64,000 nt of DNA. Origin: Spirochaetales bacterium (GTDB lineage: Bacteria; Spirochaetota; Spirochaetia; SZUA-6; RPPD01). The notes under the pieces were generated by a model. That model was not told the DNA's origin. It ran no database searches and was given only the letters and a program-made list of their open reading frames with translations. The DNA lies in assembly GCA_016930675.1 (NCBI GenBank), contig JAFGGG010000004.1:1-64000 (forward strand), in the 5' to 3' direction. Position numbers and translations under genes: made by a program. Below, one piece after another: positions 34,880 through 42,837 of the stretch (its first letter is position 1; each line of letters opens with the position of its first letter).

Positions 34880-34897
34880 TAGTTTGATATCAAACTA
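34880..34897 (+). promoter_or_regulatory. MarR operator 2
   Basis: TAGTTTGA-TA-TCAAACTA is a perfect 18-bp palindrome with the same arms as operator 1. A TATAAT (34863-34868) lies 11 bases upstream, and ribosome binding site AAAGGAG follows directly, before the ATG at 34910. Confidence 0.85.
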
Positions 34898-34909
34898 AAA
34901 GGAGAAGCA

Positions 34910-35437
34910 ATGACAAAGAGAAATTTAATCAATTTTACCGGGGCCATGGAATATGTTTGGAACAAAGTGGAAAAAAAGAAAATTGCTGTGCTTTCCACGG
35001 CTGCCGGTAATCGTGTGACGTCCCGCACCGTGAGTTTTATCCGGCTGGGCGATAATCTGTATTTCCAGACAGACGAAAGATTTTTAAAGACAAGGCAAAT
35101 ACGAAAAAACAAGAATGTCGCGGTCTGTCTGGATAATATTCAACTGGAAGCTGAAGCTGAAATCAGGGGTCATTCCAGTCTGCCGGTAAATCGGGATTTT
35201 GTGGAGAAATACAAAAAAAAGCATCCTGGTTCTCATAAAGCGTACACCAAGGGAAGGCATCAGGCGGTTGTTAGGCTAGAATTAAAATTGATAACAATCT
35301 GGAAATATCTGGGGGGGCCGCGCAGAGAATTTATCTGGCCGCAGCAGAAAAAAGCGGAAGTTGAAGTCTATGATGTGAATTCCAACGGCCCGCTTTATAT
35401 TCCGGAAATATCAGTATCAAAAAAAGAGATCGTATGA
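34910..35437 (+). CDS. pyridoxamine 5'-phosphate oxidase-like flavoprotein
   Basis: A 175-residue protein with the split-barrel PNPOx-like fold. It has a KKKIAVLSTAAGNRVTSRTV strand pair near residue 22, NLYFQTDERFLKTRQIRKNKNVAVCL near 48 and EAEIRGHSS. Members bind FMN or F420 and reduce small molecules, or act as stress proteins. It is directly under a MarR operator, and its stop overlaps the start of the hydrolase remnant by 4 bp. A role in detoxifying a MarR ligand is inferred. Confidence 0.85.
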   Translation: MTKRNLINFTGAMEYVWNKVEKKKIAVLSTAAGNRVTSRTVSFIRLGDNLYFQTDERFLKTRQIRKNKNVAVCLDNIQLEAEAEIRGHSSLPVNRDFVEKYKKKHPGSHKAYTKGRHQAVVRLELKLITIWKYLGGPRREFIWPQQKKAEVEVYDVNSNGPLYIPEISVSKKEIV

Positions 35438-35841
35438 GGTATTCGGTGCGTGATGTGAAAACATACTATGAGATACACGGTACGGGGACACCTCTAGTCA
35501 TGATTCACAGGTGGGGAGTGGATCATAGATTGATGAAAGGCTGTATGGAGCCATTGTTTCAATCCGCTCATGAAAAGTGGCAGAGAATTTATTTTGATCT
35601 GCCGGGTATGGGACGCACGGAAGGACGACCTTGGATTGACGGTTCCGGTCGGATGCTTGATATTATTTCAGTTTTTATTGAAGGAATAATTCCCAATCAG
35701 AATTTTCTTCTGGTTGGGCAGTCTGACGGGGGGTATCTATCCAGAGGGATGGATAAGAAAAGATTTTTCCGGATTCTTGGACTGCTTCTGATTTGTCCGC
35801 TTGCACCCTGGATGCCAGCTATTCTCGGATATACAATTTAG
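35434..35841 (+). pseudogene. truncated alpha/beta hydrolase
   Basis: A 135-residue N-terminal half of an alpha/beta hydrolase. It retains the LVMIHRWGVDHRLM strand, YFDLPGMGRTEG and a nucleophile elbow GQSDGGYLSRG near residue 96, with LLLICPL afterwards. The family is normally ~270 residues; the catalytic Asp and His half is missing. The oxyanion HG motif reads HR. No coherent continuation is found in other frames downstream. The ATGA overlap with the preceding gene shows it was once the third gene of the MarR cassette. Likely non-functional. Confidence 0.7.
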
Positions 35842-36320
35842 GATTACCGGAATGTGGCCATAGTGTTCCGTGCGGGTCCTTTGGGGTTTGATGTCAATAC
35901 CGGTGATGTTGTCTGTATTATTACATCGGTGATGTAAACGACTTTTCGGAAGATGATTTTCATGATTTATATATAAATTTACGTTAAAATAATCTACGCT
36001 GCAGATTCGCCTTATACGGTAAATTTATTCAACACATTATTTTTTTCAGGGAAATAATAAGTTGCAGGATTTTTAAAAAGCGTATAGAGAGAAGCCGGAA
36101 GATATTAAACAGAAATTCAAACAAATAGATCACGCCGGACTATTCAATGTATTAAAAAGTATCGAAAAGCTATGAAGGAAAAGTATCAATTGATGCCGGA
36201 GGATTCTTAATGCTCACGGGTGTCTATAAACATTCTTGACAGTTATTGTAATAAATTCTATAAATTTAATAATTGATAGATGGTGTTCTAATAATTAACT
36301 GATCAAGGATTATAATACAT
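35842..36320. other. intergenic, decayed sequence
   Basis: About 480 bp without a supported gene. A 31-codon fragment (36086-36174, AYREKPEDIKQKFKQIDH onward) looks protein-like but has no start and no recognisable family. The rest is AT-rich. This is probably the eroded remainder of the MarR cassette. The promoter of the TPR gene at 36321 must lie in its last 100 bp. Confidence 0.4.
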
Positions 36321-37061
36321 ATGCGAATACTTAAAATATTGACATTTCTTTTAGTAGTTTGTGCATGCGCTTCGGCGCAACAGGGGGAAACAGCGGCGGA
36401 AATTCTTTCCCGGCACAATCTCTATAAGCCGGACATGAATGCAGATGATTATAATACAGCGGGCTTTCGTTTATATCAGATGAAGAAATATAAAGAGGCC
36501 GCGGTTTTATTTCGGGAAGCGATAAACCTTGATTATGAGCATTTTCTGGCGAACTATAATCTTGCCTGTATGCTATCCTTGATTTATGAACAGGAGAATC
36601 AGGATGACACGTATACTACGGAAATATTTCATTATCTTTATATTGCGATTACGATCGATCCGCAACGCCGTGTAAAAGCCCTGAAAGATCCGGATTTAAA
36701 ACCGATAAGACATCTCCAGGCCTTCAAGGTAATTACTGCCGATCCTGAACAGCCATTAATCGAAACCGCAATATTTAAATACCTTTATGCAACATCGATA
36801 GAATATGATTTGCTTTTGGTTTTCAGTACAAGTAACGGAGAGACTTATGGTTTTGATGATCCTGAAGGAATATTTAAAAAGGCTGGACTGTATTCCGTGG
36901 AAAGTGTTAATGATTTTCCCCAATACACAACTAATCAGGCAATGGTAAATAAGTCCTTTAAGATAAAATACCAGTGGGTTATGTATGCTAACGAATGGTC
37001 GGGTATGTGTCATTTAGGACGGAAAGCTTCAATTATAAGCAAACAGCTTAAAAAATTGTGA
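36321..37061 (+). CDS. secreted TPR protein
   Basis: A 246-residue protein with a signal peptide (residues 1-19, ending ACASA). A TPR-like pair follows: DDYNTAGFRLYQMKKYKEAAVLF near residue 41, then INLDYEHFLANYNLACML. The C-terminal ~100 residues (SIEYDLLLVFSTSNGETYGFDDP onward) resemble no family I know. Such periplasmic TPR proteins are common in spirochaetes. The end overlaps the convergent radical SAM gene by 33 bp. Confidence 0.7.
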   Translation: MRILKILTFLLVVCACASAQQGETAAEILSRHNLYKPDMNADDYNTAGFRLYQMKKYKEAAVLFREAINLDYEHFLANYNLACMLSLIYEQENQDDTYTTEIFHYLYIAITIDPQRRVKALKDPDLKPIRHLQAFKVITADPEQPLIETAIFKYLYATSIEYDLLLVFSTSNGETYGFDDPEGIFKKAGLYSVESVNDFPQYTTNQAMVNKSFKIKYQWVMYANEWSGMCHLGRKASIISKQLKKL

Positions 37062-38573
37062 AACCAGTTCATCGTCAAGCACCGGTACTTTATAAGGTGT
37101 TATTCTCTCTTTTCTTTTTATTAAGGTATATAGCCTTTTTTCTTTCAGTATCAGACGAATCAAATTCTCTTCCGCAGGGTTCCGTGTGCTTTTTAACATA
37201 TTTATCAAACGGCTTAAGCGAAAGGCCGTAACCATAGTCTTTGGGGAAAGCGAGTTGTTCCATGGGTAGGCCGAAGTGCTTTTACAAAGGGTGGGGGGCA
37301 GCGAATTGAACAGAGAACGATCAGTGTAATCCTGTATTCCGGGAATGGCATAAAAAAAGGAGATGCCAATGAGCGTGGGCAGATTGGCAAGGTAAGCGAG
37401 GGTGTGTGCGATTGTATGTACATTGTCCCCTTTAAGACCGCAGATAAAATAGCTGATGCAGTCAAGGTTGTTAAGGTGCATGACTTGTAAAAGCTTTTCA
37501 AACAGCGAGGGGTTGAAATCTCTATATTCATAGTGGGCGGAGTTTTCATCTGCCGAGCCCAAAGAAAGATTAAATTGGATAAAACCCGATTCAATAAGCG
37601 TTTCTAATATCTCAGCGTTAAGCAAAGTGTAGTCCAAACCGTTTTCCGCGCAAAAGACTGCTCGCGGAATATTGGATCGTATGGTAGCAAGTACTTTTAA
37701 AAAGTAATTGGGCGCCAACAGCAGGTTGTCGTCTTCAAAATTAATTCGTATTTGTTTTCCGTGATTTTTAATTTCAGGGGCTATGTTTTTAATCCCTGAA
37801 ATCACTTTTTCTATAGGCACGGTCCGAAACCGTCTGCCGTGACACAGGTGCAGACTGCAGAAGCGGCAGCGTTTGCTGCAGCCCCGGCTTAAACAAAGAC
37901 TATAATAAACCGCTTTCTTTGTTTCAAAACTTTTTTTGATGTGAAAATCCAGATCGTCGGATGCAGTAAACAGTTTTGTTTCAGACGATTGTATAGTGTT
38001 ATTTTGGATAAAAAAAAGATTAGGTACTGTTAGGAGATCAGTCGAACGCGCCCCCGCGGCGAAATGCTTTAAAAAGCAAGACAGGCTGATTTCCGCTTCA
38101 CCGGCAATACAGTAATCAATCTCTCCGCCCTTTAAAAAATAGTGAGGATGCGCGCTTACTCCGGCTCCTCCGGCCGCGATTTTAATCTGTGGGAGAAGCC
38201 TCTTGATTTCAGTAGCCAATAACAGGGTTTCCTGTGCGTAGGAAAAAGCGAAACATGAAATAAAAATAATATCGGGCCCGGCATCTTTTATCTGCAAAGC
38301 GCATTCCGTAAAACTCGGACCAAAATGCTGGTAAGTTTTGAAAAAGCTGAGTCTGCCAGCTTCATTGGGAATGATAAAGGGCTTGAGGTAGGCAAGTTCT
38401 GCGGGAAGAGGTACATGCTTGCTTTTATTTTTGGTTAACGGAAAGTTAAACACCGTGACGCTAAAACCGGAACCGCGTAAAATACCGCTTACGACTTCCA
38501 CGCCAAGATTGGCGAAACGATGAGGTGTAAAGTAAAAGTCTCTGACAGGAGGTACGGCGATTACTGCGTGCAT
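37029..38573 (-). CDS. B12-binding/radical SAM protein
   Basis: A 514-residue protein. A cobalamin-binding-like Rossmann domain (~1-180: VVSGILRGSGFSVTVF, GPDIIFISCFAFSYAQ, KIAAGGAGVSAHP) is followed by a radical SAM domain with the cluster motif CSKRCRFC near residue 235 and EDDNLLLAPNYF near 278. Similar proteins include P-methylases, methylthiotransferase relatives and hopanoid enzymes. No biosynthetic partners adjoin, so the substrate is unknown. The ribosome binding site is weak. Single-gene unit. Confidence 0.85.
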   Translation of the reverse strand: MHAVIAVPPVRDFYFTPHRFANLGVEVVSGILRGSGFSVTVFNFPLTKNKSKHVPLPAELAYLKPFIIPNEAGRLSFFKTYQHFGPSFTECALQIKDAGPDIIFISCFAFSYAQETLLLATEIKRLLPQIKIAAGGAGVSAHPHYFLKGGEIDYCIAGEAEISLSCFLKHFAAGARSTDLLTVPNLFFIQNNTIQSSETKLFTASDDLDFHIKKSFETKKAVYYSLCLSRGCSKRCRFCSLHLCHGRRFRTVPIEKVISGIKNIAPEIKNHGKQIRINFEDDNLLLAPNYFLKVLATIRSNIPRAVFCAENGLDYTLLNAEILETLIESGFIQFNLSLGSADENSAHYEYRDFNPSLFEKLLQVMHLNNLDCISYFICGLKGDNVHTIAHTLAYLANLPTLIGISFFYAIPGIQDYTDRSLFNSLPPTLCKSTSAYPWNNSLSPKTMVTAFRLSRLINMLKSTRNPAEENLIRLILKEKRLYTLIKRKERITPYKVPVLDDELVSQFFKLFAYN

Positions 38574-38659
38574 GAATACGGGATATTATATGTGTTTATC
38601 GAGTATGATGTAAGTAGAAAATCATTAATTTGTTGACCGGATGCGGGTTTCTTATTATA

Positions 38660-38682
38660 TTAATAATAATTCCGATTATTGA
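38660..38682 (+). promoter_or_regulatory. Fur/PerR-type operator 1
   Basis: TTAATAAT-N7-ATTATTGA is an inverted repeat with one mismatch, 7 bp before the regulator ATG. It has the same arms and the same 7-base spacing as the perfect copy at 39094-39120, indicating autoregulation. Confidence 0.7.
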
Positions 38683-38689
38683 TAATATA

Positions 38690-39079
38690 ATGACTGGTAA
38701 ATACAGACGAAGCAAACAAAGAGAAGTAATACTCAGACTTTTACAAAGCACGGAAAGTCATCCCACGGCAAGCTGGATTTATGATAAACTTAAAAGTGAA
38801 TTTCCTCATTTAAGTCTGGGCACGGTATACAGAAATTTGAATATTCTTTCCGAGCAGGGCCTGATTAAGAAAATAGACTGCGGCAGCACTTTCGACAGAT
38901 TTGAGGCCAACAATCATCCGCACTATCATTTTATCTGTGAACAATGTAATTCTGTTTTCGATCTGAAAACACCTATAATGAATAATCTGGAAGATCAACT
39001 GTCCGGCTTACATAATTTTACCATCCACAGCCATATGATAGAATTTTTTGGAGTATGTGAGGCATGTAAGAAGCAGTGA
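38690..39079 (+). CDS. Fur/PerR-family metalloregulator
   Basis: A 129-residue Fur-superfamily regulator. The winged helix has TASWIYDKLKSEFPHLSLGT near residue 24 and VYRNLNILSEQGLI. Metal-site histidines lie in NNHPHYHF near 74. Two CxxC pairs (CEQC, CEAC) form the structural zinc site. The start at 38690 omits a hydrophobic in-frame extension that covers the operator. The short form and the neighbourhood (thioferritin, cytochrome b5) favour a peroxide sensor of the PerR type, but Fur cannot be excluded. Confidence 0.88.
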   Translation: MTGKYRRSKQREVILRLLQSTESHPTASWIYDKLKSEFPHLSLGTVYRNLNILSEQGLIKKIDCGSTFDRFEANNHPHYHFICEQCNSVFDLKTPIMNNLEDQLSGLHNFTIHSHMIEFFGVCEACKKQ

Positions 39080-39093
39080 TTTTTTTAACAAGA

Positions 39094-39120
39094 TATTAAT
39101 AATCGTAATGATTATTAATA
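39094..39120 (+). promoter_or_regulatory. Fur/PerR-type operator 2
   Basis: TATTAATAATC-gtaat-GATTATTAATA is a perfect 11-bp inverted repeat with a 5-base centre, 34 bp before the thioferritin ATG. It matches the 7-1-7 pattern of Fur/PerR boxes. Confidence 0.85.
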
Positions 39121-39153
39121 AATATAAAAAATTTCATTTAAGGAGGTGTTATT

Positions 39154-39705
39154 ATGGCACAAGTTGCAAGACAGGTGGTAGAGAAAGCGGGAATTAATGT
39201 TGATGAGTTGCTTGAACTGTTGGTCAAAAACGCGTCGGCGGAGTTAACCACTTTTTACTACTATACAATTCTAAGGGTTAATTTAATCGGACTTCAAGGA
39301 GAGGGTATAAAAGAGATAGCTGAAACCGCGCGCATCGAGGATCGAAATCATTTCGAAGCTCTGGTACCGAGAATTTACGAGTTAGGCGGAAAACTGCCTG
39401 ACGACATGAAGGAGTTTCATGATATTTCAGCCTGTCCGCCGGCCAATCTGCCCAAGGACAAGCATGATGTTATGGGAATATTAAAGGTGCTTGTGGGGGC
39501 GGAGAGATGCGCTGTGCGAGGCTACACTCAGATCTGCAATATGACCGCGGGCAAGGATCACAGGACGTATGATCTGGCGCTTGCTATTCTGAACGAAGAG
39601 ATCGAGCATGAATCCTGGTTTTCCGAATTTTTAGGTGAAGGACCATCGGGGCACTTTTTAAGAAGAGGGGAGACTTCTCCTTTTGTATCAAAATTTTTGA
39701 AGTAA
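39154..39705 (+). CDS. Dps-like ferritin (DPSL/thioferritin)
   Basis: A 183-residue ferritin-like protein strongly reminiscent of DPSL proteins of archaea and anaerobes. It has ASAELTTFYYY near residue 28, EDRNHFEALVPRIYELGG near 65, HDISACPPANLP near 90, AERCAVRGYTQIC near 115, EEIEHESWFSEFLGEGPSGHF near 150. Cysteines next to the diiron ligands are the thioferritin signature. It uses H2O2 to oxidise and store iron, protecting from oxidative damage. A Fur/PerR palindrome lies directly upstream and ribosome binding site AAGGAGG precedes the ATG. Confidence 0.92.
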   Translation: MAQVARQVVEKAGINVDELLELLVKNASAELTTFYYYTILRVNLIGLQGEGIKEIAETARIEDRNHFEALVPRIYELGGKLPDDMKEFHDISACPPANLPKDKHDVMGILKVLVGAERCAVRGYTQICNMTAGKDHRTYDLALAILNEEIEHESWFSEFLGEGPSGHFLRRGETSPFVSKFLK

Positions 39706-39709
39706 TTTT

Positions 39710-39739
39710 TTTGAGGGCCGTATATTCGCGGCCCTCAAA
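39710..39739. terminator. bidirectional intrinsic terminator
   Basis: Perfect 11-bp arms TTTGAGGGCCG and CGGCCCTCAAA flank an 8-base loop, with a T-run on the 5' side and CCATTTT on the 3' side. It closes the thioferritin gene and separates it from the cytochrome b5-like gene. Confidence 0.85.
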
Positions 39740-39768
39740 CCATTTTGGGTGCTTTTCAATCTTCCGGT

Positions 39769-40002
39769 ATGAAAAAATTTAATAAGAATGAGTTGGCGTA
39801 TTTTGACGGTAAGGACGGCAGACCCGCTTATATTGCTTATGAAGGAAAGGTCTACGATGTCTCAACAAGTTTTTTATGGAAAGGCGGAAAACATTGGGTA
39901 TTACATCAAGCGGGCAGGGATTTAACGGAGGAAATTGAGCGTGCTCCGCACGGCCCGGATTTATTAGCAAGAGTCAAACAGATAGGTATTCTTCAGGAAT
40001 AA
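39769..40002 (+). CDS. cytochrome b5-like heme-binding protein
   Basis: A 77-residue protein containing only a cytochrome b5-like domain. It has ELAYFDGKDGRPAYIAYEGKVYDV-type opening strands, then KHWVLHQAGRDLTEEIERAPHG, where the two histidines are the candidate heme axial ligands. It is cytoplasmic. The start is at MKKFNKNE; the upstream in-frame codons lie in the terminator region. Proximity to the PerR and thioferritin genes suggests an electron-transfer or stress role, although the terminator implies separate transcription. Confidence 0.85.
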   Translation: MKKFNKNELAYFDGKDGRPAYIAYEGKVYDVSTSFLWKGGKHWVLHQAGRDLTEEIERAPHGPDLLARVKQIGILQE

Positions 40003-40097
40003 CACAGGTTTTTATGTGCTTCCTGCAAATACATTTCTTTAAAATATATACGGCAACATAGGATTATGATAATAAGCACTATACACACATCCAGGTC

Positions 40098-40127
40098 TTG
40101 ACACTTGCCGTATGTTATCACTATTAT
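40098..40127 (+). promoter_or_regulatory. promoter of the tRNA-Ala gene
   Basis: TTGACA (40098-40103) and TATTAT (40122-40127) with an 18-base spacer. The predicted start falls 5-6 bases before the mature tRNA 5' end. Confidence 0.75.
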
Positions 40128-40138
40128 TAGGTAAGTAT

Positions 40139-40212
40139 GGGGGTGTAGCTCAGTTGGCTAGAGCGCGTGAATGGCATTCACGAGGTCGTGGGTTCGATTC
40201 CCTTCACCTCCA
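40139..40212 (+). tRNA. tRNA-Ala (GGC)
   Basis: A 74-base cloverleaf. Acceptor GGGGGTG pairs with CACCTCC (one G-T), discriminator A. The anticodon arm CGTGA-ATGGCAT-TCACG gives anticodon GGC. The T-arm has GGTTCGATTCC-type sequence. CCA is not encoded. A T-rich stretch follows. Confidence 0.95.
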
Positions 40213-40250
40213 TTTATTTTTTTTAAAATATATACTATAATATAACTGAT

Positions 40251-41891
40251 ATGAATGATAACCTTGATCCTGAAATCGCCAGTTTATTGGGAATAAATCA
40301 AACACAAAAACCACCGCCAGCTCAAAAACCCGTTTCTGCACAGAAAGGCGCGCCGCCCCCCGCGTACGAGACCCTGTTTGAAGGAAAGCCGCAAGCAGAA
40401 CCTATCGAAATGAAAAAAAGCTTTACAAAAATCACTAAAACTCTGGGGCCACCGCAAAAGATTTTTTATGATAAAGACTTTTACAGTAAAATTCTTAAGG
40501 ACGAAGGCGAAGCGGCTACCCGTTTTCATGATCTTTTTTCCCGGTTTTTAAAGGCTTCTTCCCCCGAAGACAGATCCATGTACCGCGGCAAGGTGATGCC
40601 AGCTTTTTGGGATCTGCTCGCGCAAATTGCTTCAAAGATTCATACCAATCTGCCCTTGGAAAAAAAACTGCTTCTGCGTTATGGTCTGGTTTCGCCGACG
40701 TTTATTGATCAGGATCAAAGAGATAATTTAAGCAGGGTTATTATGCAGAACACTTATGGTGAGCCTGTATACTATATGGACGAGTGGATGCAGCGAATAG
40801 CCCGCGGTCAGGAAAAAACATCAGCCACCGATGAAGTGCAAAAGGTTAAGCTGGATACCGCGCAAAAAACGTTAAACAAGCTGGACAAACGCAAGGGCCA
40901 GCGGGACGCGGAATTGAGCGCCCTCAGAAATAAGATTGATCAGATGGAACAGATTGAGAATGAGCTGCTCTATAAAATGAAAGAACTTACCAGGCATGAA
41001 ATAAGAGAGGATCTGGGCGGCTTAAAAGTCTGTTATACACCGGATCAGAAAAAACTGTTTGTGGATATAAGTGAACTCATGAAGAAGCTTTCCTATATTG
41101 ACCGTGATATGGGGAGGTCGTATGACAATCTTGGCGGATTGGATAAGGAGGTTGAATCGCTGAGTAAAACAGCCGATACGATTGATACCGATACCATGAT
41201 CGTGGATCAGCAAGCGCTTGCTACTGAGTTTAATACTTTACGCCAGATGTCCAAACTATGTGTGGGCCGCAAAGGCAATCATTTTCCCGTACTCATGAAG
41301 AATTACTTCATGGCTCTTGTTAAGCAATGGGGTATCAGAGAAAATGTGATTAACGGGATGGCGCATGTGGAAGCAATCGATCCCGGGCTTTTTATTCGCA
41401 GATACCGCGAGCAGGACAACCGGATCGTACCTAATGTTTTATTATTACCAAACTATGGTGAGTATGGTATTTGCTGGCAGCCGTTCGAAAAATTTAACAG
41501 AGCGACCAGCCGCGGCAGACTGGCCATTCCCATTTTTTCCAAGAATCTTACCATTGCCCTGGTATCGGCTTTGGGCGATCTCAGATGGCAGGTGGCAAAG
41601 GAGAGAGCGCAGCACCGCTGGATGGAAGAGGGTATTACGGGTCGGTATTACATGTGGTTTACAGAGCAAAAAATGAGAGGGGATGTAAAAGACTATTTTA
41701 TCCGGGATTATATTCTCTGGATTACCAAAGAAAGCGAAGGGATTCAAAAACTGGAGAGGGAGATCCGCGGACTCTTCTGGAGAATGATGCCGTTCCCCGA
41801 TGCAATTAAGCAAAGACTGAAAAACAGAGGCTTTGTATACCTGGATTTATATAAAAAAGATCAGAATATCGCCATGTCAGACGGTTATTGA
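40251..41891 (+). CDS. conserved hypothetical protein, coiled coil
   Basis: A 546-residue cytoplasmic protein that I do not recognise. It has a Pro/Gln-rich N terminus (~residues 18-45), an alpha-helical domain, a coiled coil at ~205-250 (NKLDKRKGQRDAELSALRNK onward) and a more globular C-terminal half. That half has FNRATSRGRLAIPIFSKN near 425 and EEGITGRYYMWFTEQKMRGD near 465, conserved-looking Trp/Tyr-rich segments. There are no membrane segments and no nucleotide motifs. It follows tRNA-Ala by 38 bp and is closed by a long hairpin at 41913. Probably lineage-specific. Confidence 0.75.
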   Translation: MNDNLDPEIASLLGINQTQKPPPAQKPVSAQKGAPPPAYETLFEGKPQAEPIEMKKSFTKITKTLGPPQKIFYDKDFYSKILKDEGEAATRFHDLFSRFLKASSPEDRSMYRGKVMPAFWDLLAQIASKIHTNLPLEKKLLLRYGLVSPTFIDQDQRDNLSRVIMQNTYGEPVYYMDEWMQRIARGQEKTSATDEVQKVKLDTAQKTLNKLDKRKGQRDAELSALRNKIDQMEQIENELLYKMKELTRHEIREDLGGLKVCYTPDQKKLFVDISELMKKLSYIDRDMGRSYDNLGGLDKEVESLSKTADTIDTDTMIVDQQALATEFNTLRQMSKLCVGRKGNHFPVLMKNYFMALVKQWGIRENVINGMAHVEAIDPGLFIRRYREQDNRIVPNVLLLPNYGEYGICWQPFEKFNRATSRGRLAIPIFSKNLTIALVSALGDLRWQVAKERAQHRWMEEGITGRYYMWFTEQKMRGDVKDYFIRDYILWITKESEGIQKLEREIRGLFWRMMPFPDAIKQRLKNRGFVYLDLYKKDQNIAMSDGY

Positions 41892-41912
41892 TATTTTTAT
41901 TCTAAAGAATCC

Positions 41913-41963
41913 AGGAAGCCAGGAGATAAAGGAATTATTTTCTTCATGGTTTCCTGGCTTCCT
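41913..41963. repeat. long inverted repeat, possible terminator
   Basis: Perfect 12-bp arms AGGAAGCCAGGA and TCCTGGCTTCCT are separated by 27 bases and followed by TATAATTTT. It lies 21 bp after the stop of the 546-residue gene and before the convergent small membrane protein gene, so it can serve as a bidirectional terminator. The long loop is unusual for a simple terminator and it may be a dispersed repeat. Confidence 0.6.
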
Positions 41964-42007
41964 TATAATTTTAGTGTCGGGTGCGCGAATAATGTTTTTT
42001 GGGTTTT

Positions 42008-42316
42008 TTATTTTTTGTCCTTATTAATCCGTGTAGATCCATGAGCTTTATTTTTACTCTTATCTGGTGTTACGATATCATCCATATGTTCGGTTTTAAA
42101 AAAGCGGCGCATGTACAAACGGTATACAATACTGGTGGTGAATATGCTGCCCACGAACAAAGCCAATCCGAAGAATGAAATAAAAGTTTTATCAACTTTT
42201 CCGTGCAAAAATACGTGAATTATTACAAACGCGATTCCAATCAGCACGGAAAGCACCAGTATGTTGCAGAGTACAGCGATTAATAACACTTGTTTGTTAT
42301 GCGGTTGGTTTTTCAT
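42008..42316 (-). CDS. small membrane protein
   Basis: A 102-residue protein with two hydrophobic segments (~10-36 and ~44-66) and a charged C-terminal tail. Family not recognised. The last ~12 residues (AHGSTRINKDKK) are encoded by sequence containing the ATCCGTGT repeat shared with 48321-48330, so the tail may have been added by a repeat insertion. It overlaps lspA by 20 bp. Confidence 0.6.
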   Translation of the reverse strand: MKNQPHNKQVLLIAVLCNILVLSVLIGIAFVIIHVFLHGKVDKTFISFFGLALFVGSIFTTSIVYRLYMRRFFKTEHMDDIVTPDKSKNKAHGSTRINKDKK

Positions 42317-42821
42317 GTCGCGACTTCATTTCCGCAATAATAAAAAATATCACAAACAGAATAATACTCACGGTTAAGGTGGCATCGGCAATATTGAATG
42401 TCGGCCAACGTACCGGCAGGCCCAAAATTCCATAGGTGTTGACATCAATAAAATCCACTACACCGTCGGGCCTTAAAAACCTGTCGATCATATTACCCAC
42501 CCCCGCGCCGATAATGGCAGCCAAAAGCCATCTATACTTACTGTTCAACTCTTTATAATTGAAATATATAAACAAAGCGCCCCCAAGTACTATGAGCGGC
42601 AAAATTAAAAAAGTGATAAATTGTAGTTCAGCGGGCCAGTCGCTTCCGATACCGAAGGCGCTGTGCTTGTTTGTTCTATACCACAGGCGGAGAAAGTCTC
42701 CCAATACTTCCACGATCTGATTATATTCCAGCGAAAGCGTGATAATTATCTTGGAAACCTGATCAATAATAACAACAATCGGTACCAGTATTAGTGGAAC
42801 AAGTTTTTGTTTGCTCAGCAT
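42297..42821 (-). CDS. lspA: lipoprotein signal peptidase II
   Basis: A 174-residue inner-membrane aspartyl protease with four membrane segments. Catalytic-region motifs are NKHSAFGIG near residue 52, AGVGNMIDR near 107 (first Asp) and RWPTFNIADA near 138 (second Asp). It removes signal peptides from prolipoproteins, matching the many lipoproteins in this window. Ribosome binding site AGAGGAG. It lies 16 bp after the NIF3 gene and is probably co-transcribed with it. Confidence 0.95.
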   Translation of the reverse strand: MLSKQKLVPLILVPIVVIIDQVSKIIITLSLEYNQIVEVLGDFLRLWYRTNKHSAFGIGSDWPAELQFITFLILPLIVLGGALFIYFNYKELNSKYRWLLAAIIGAGVGNMIDRFLRPDGVVDFIDVNTYGILGLPVRWPTFNIADATLTVSIILFVIFFIIAEMKSRHEKPTA

Positions 42822-42837
42822 AATAAATATTCTCCTC

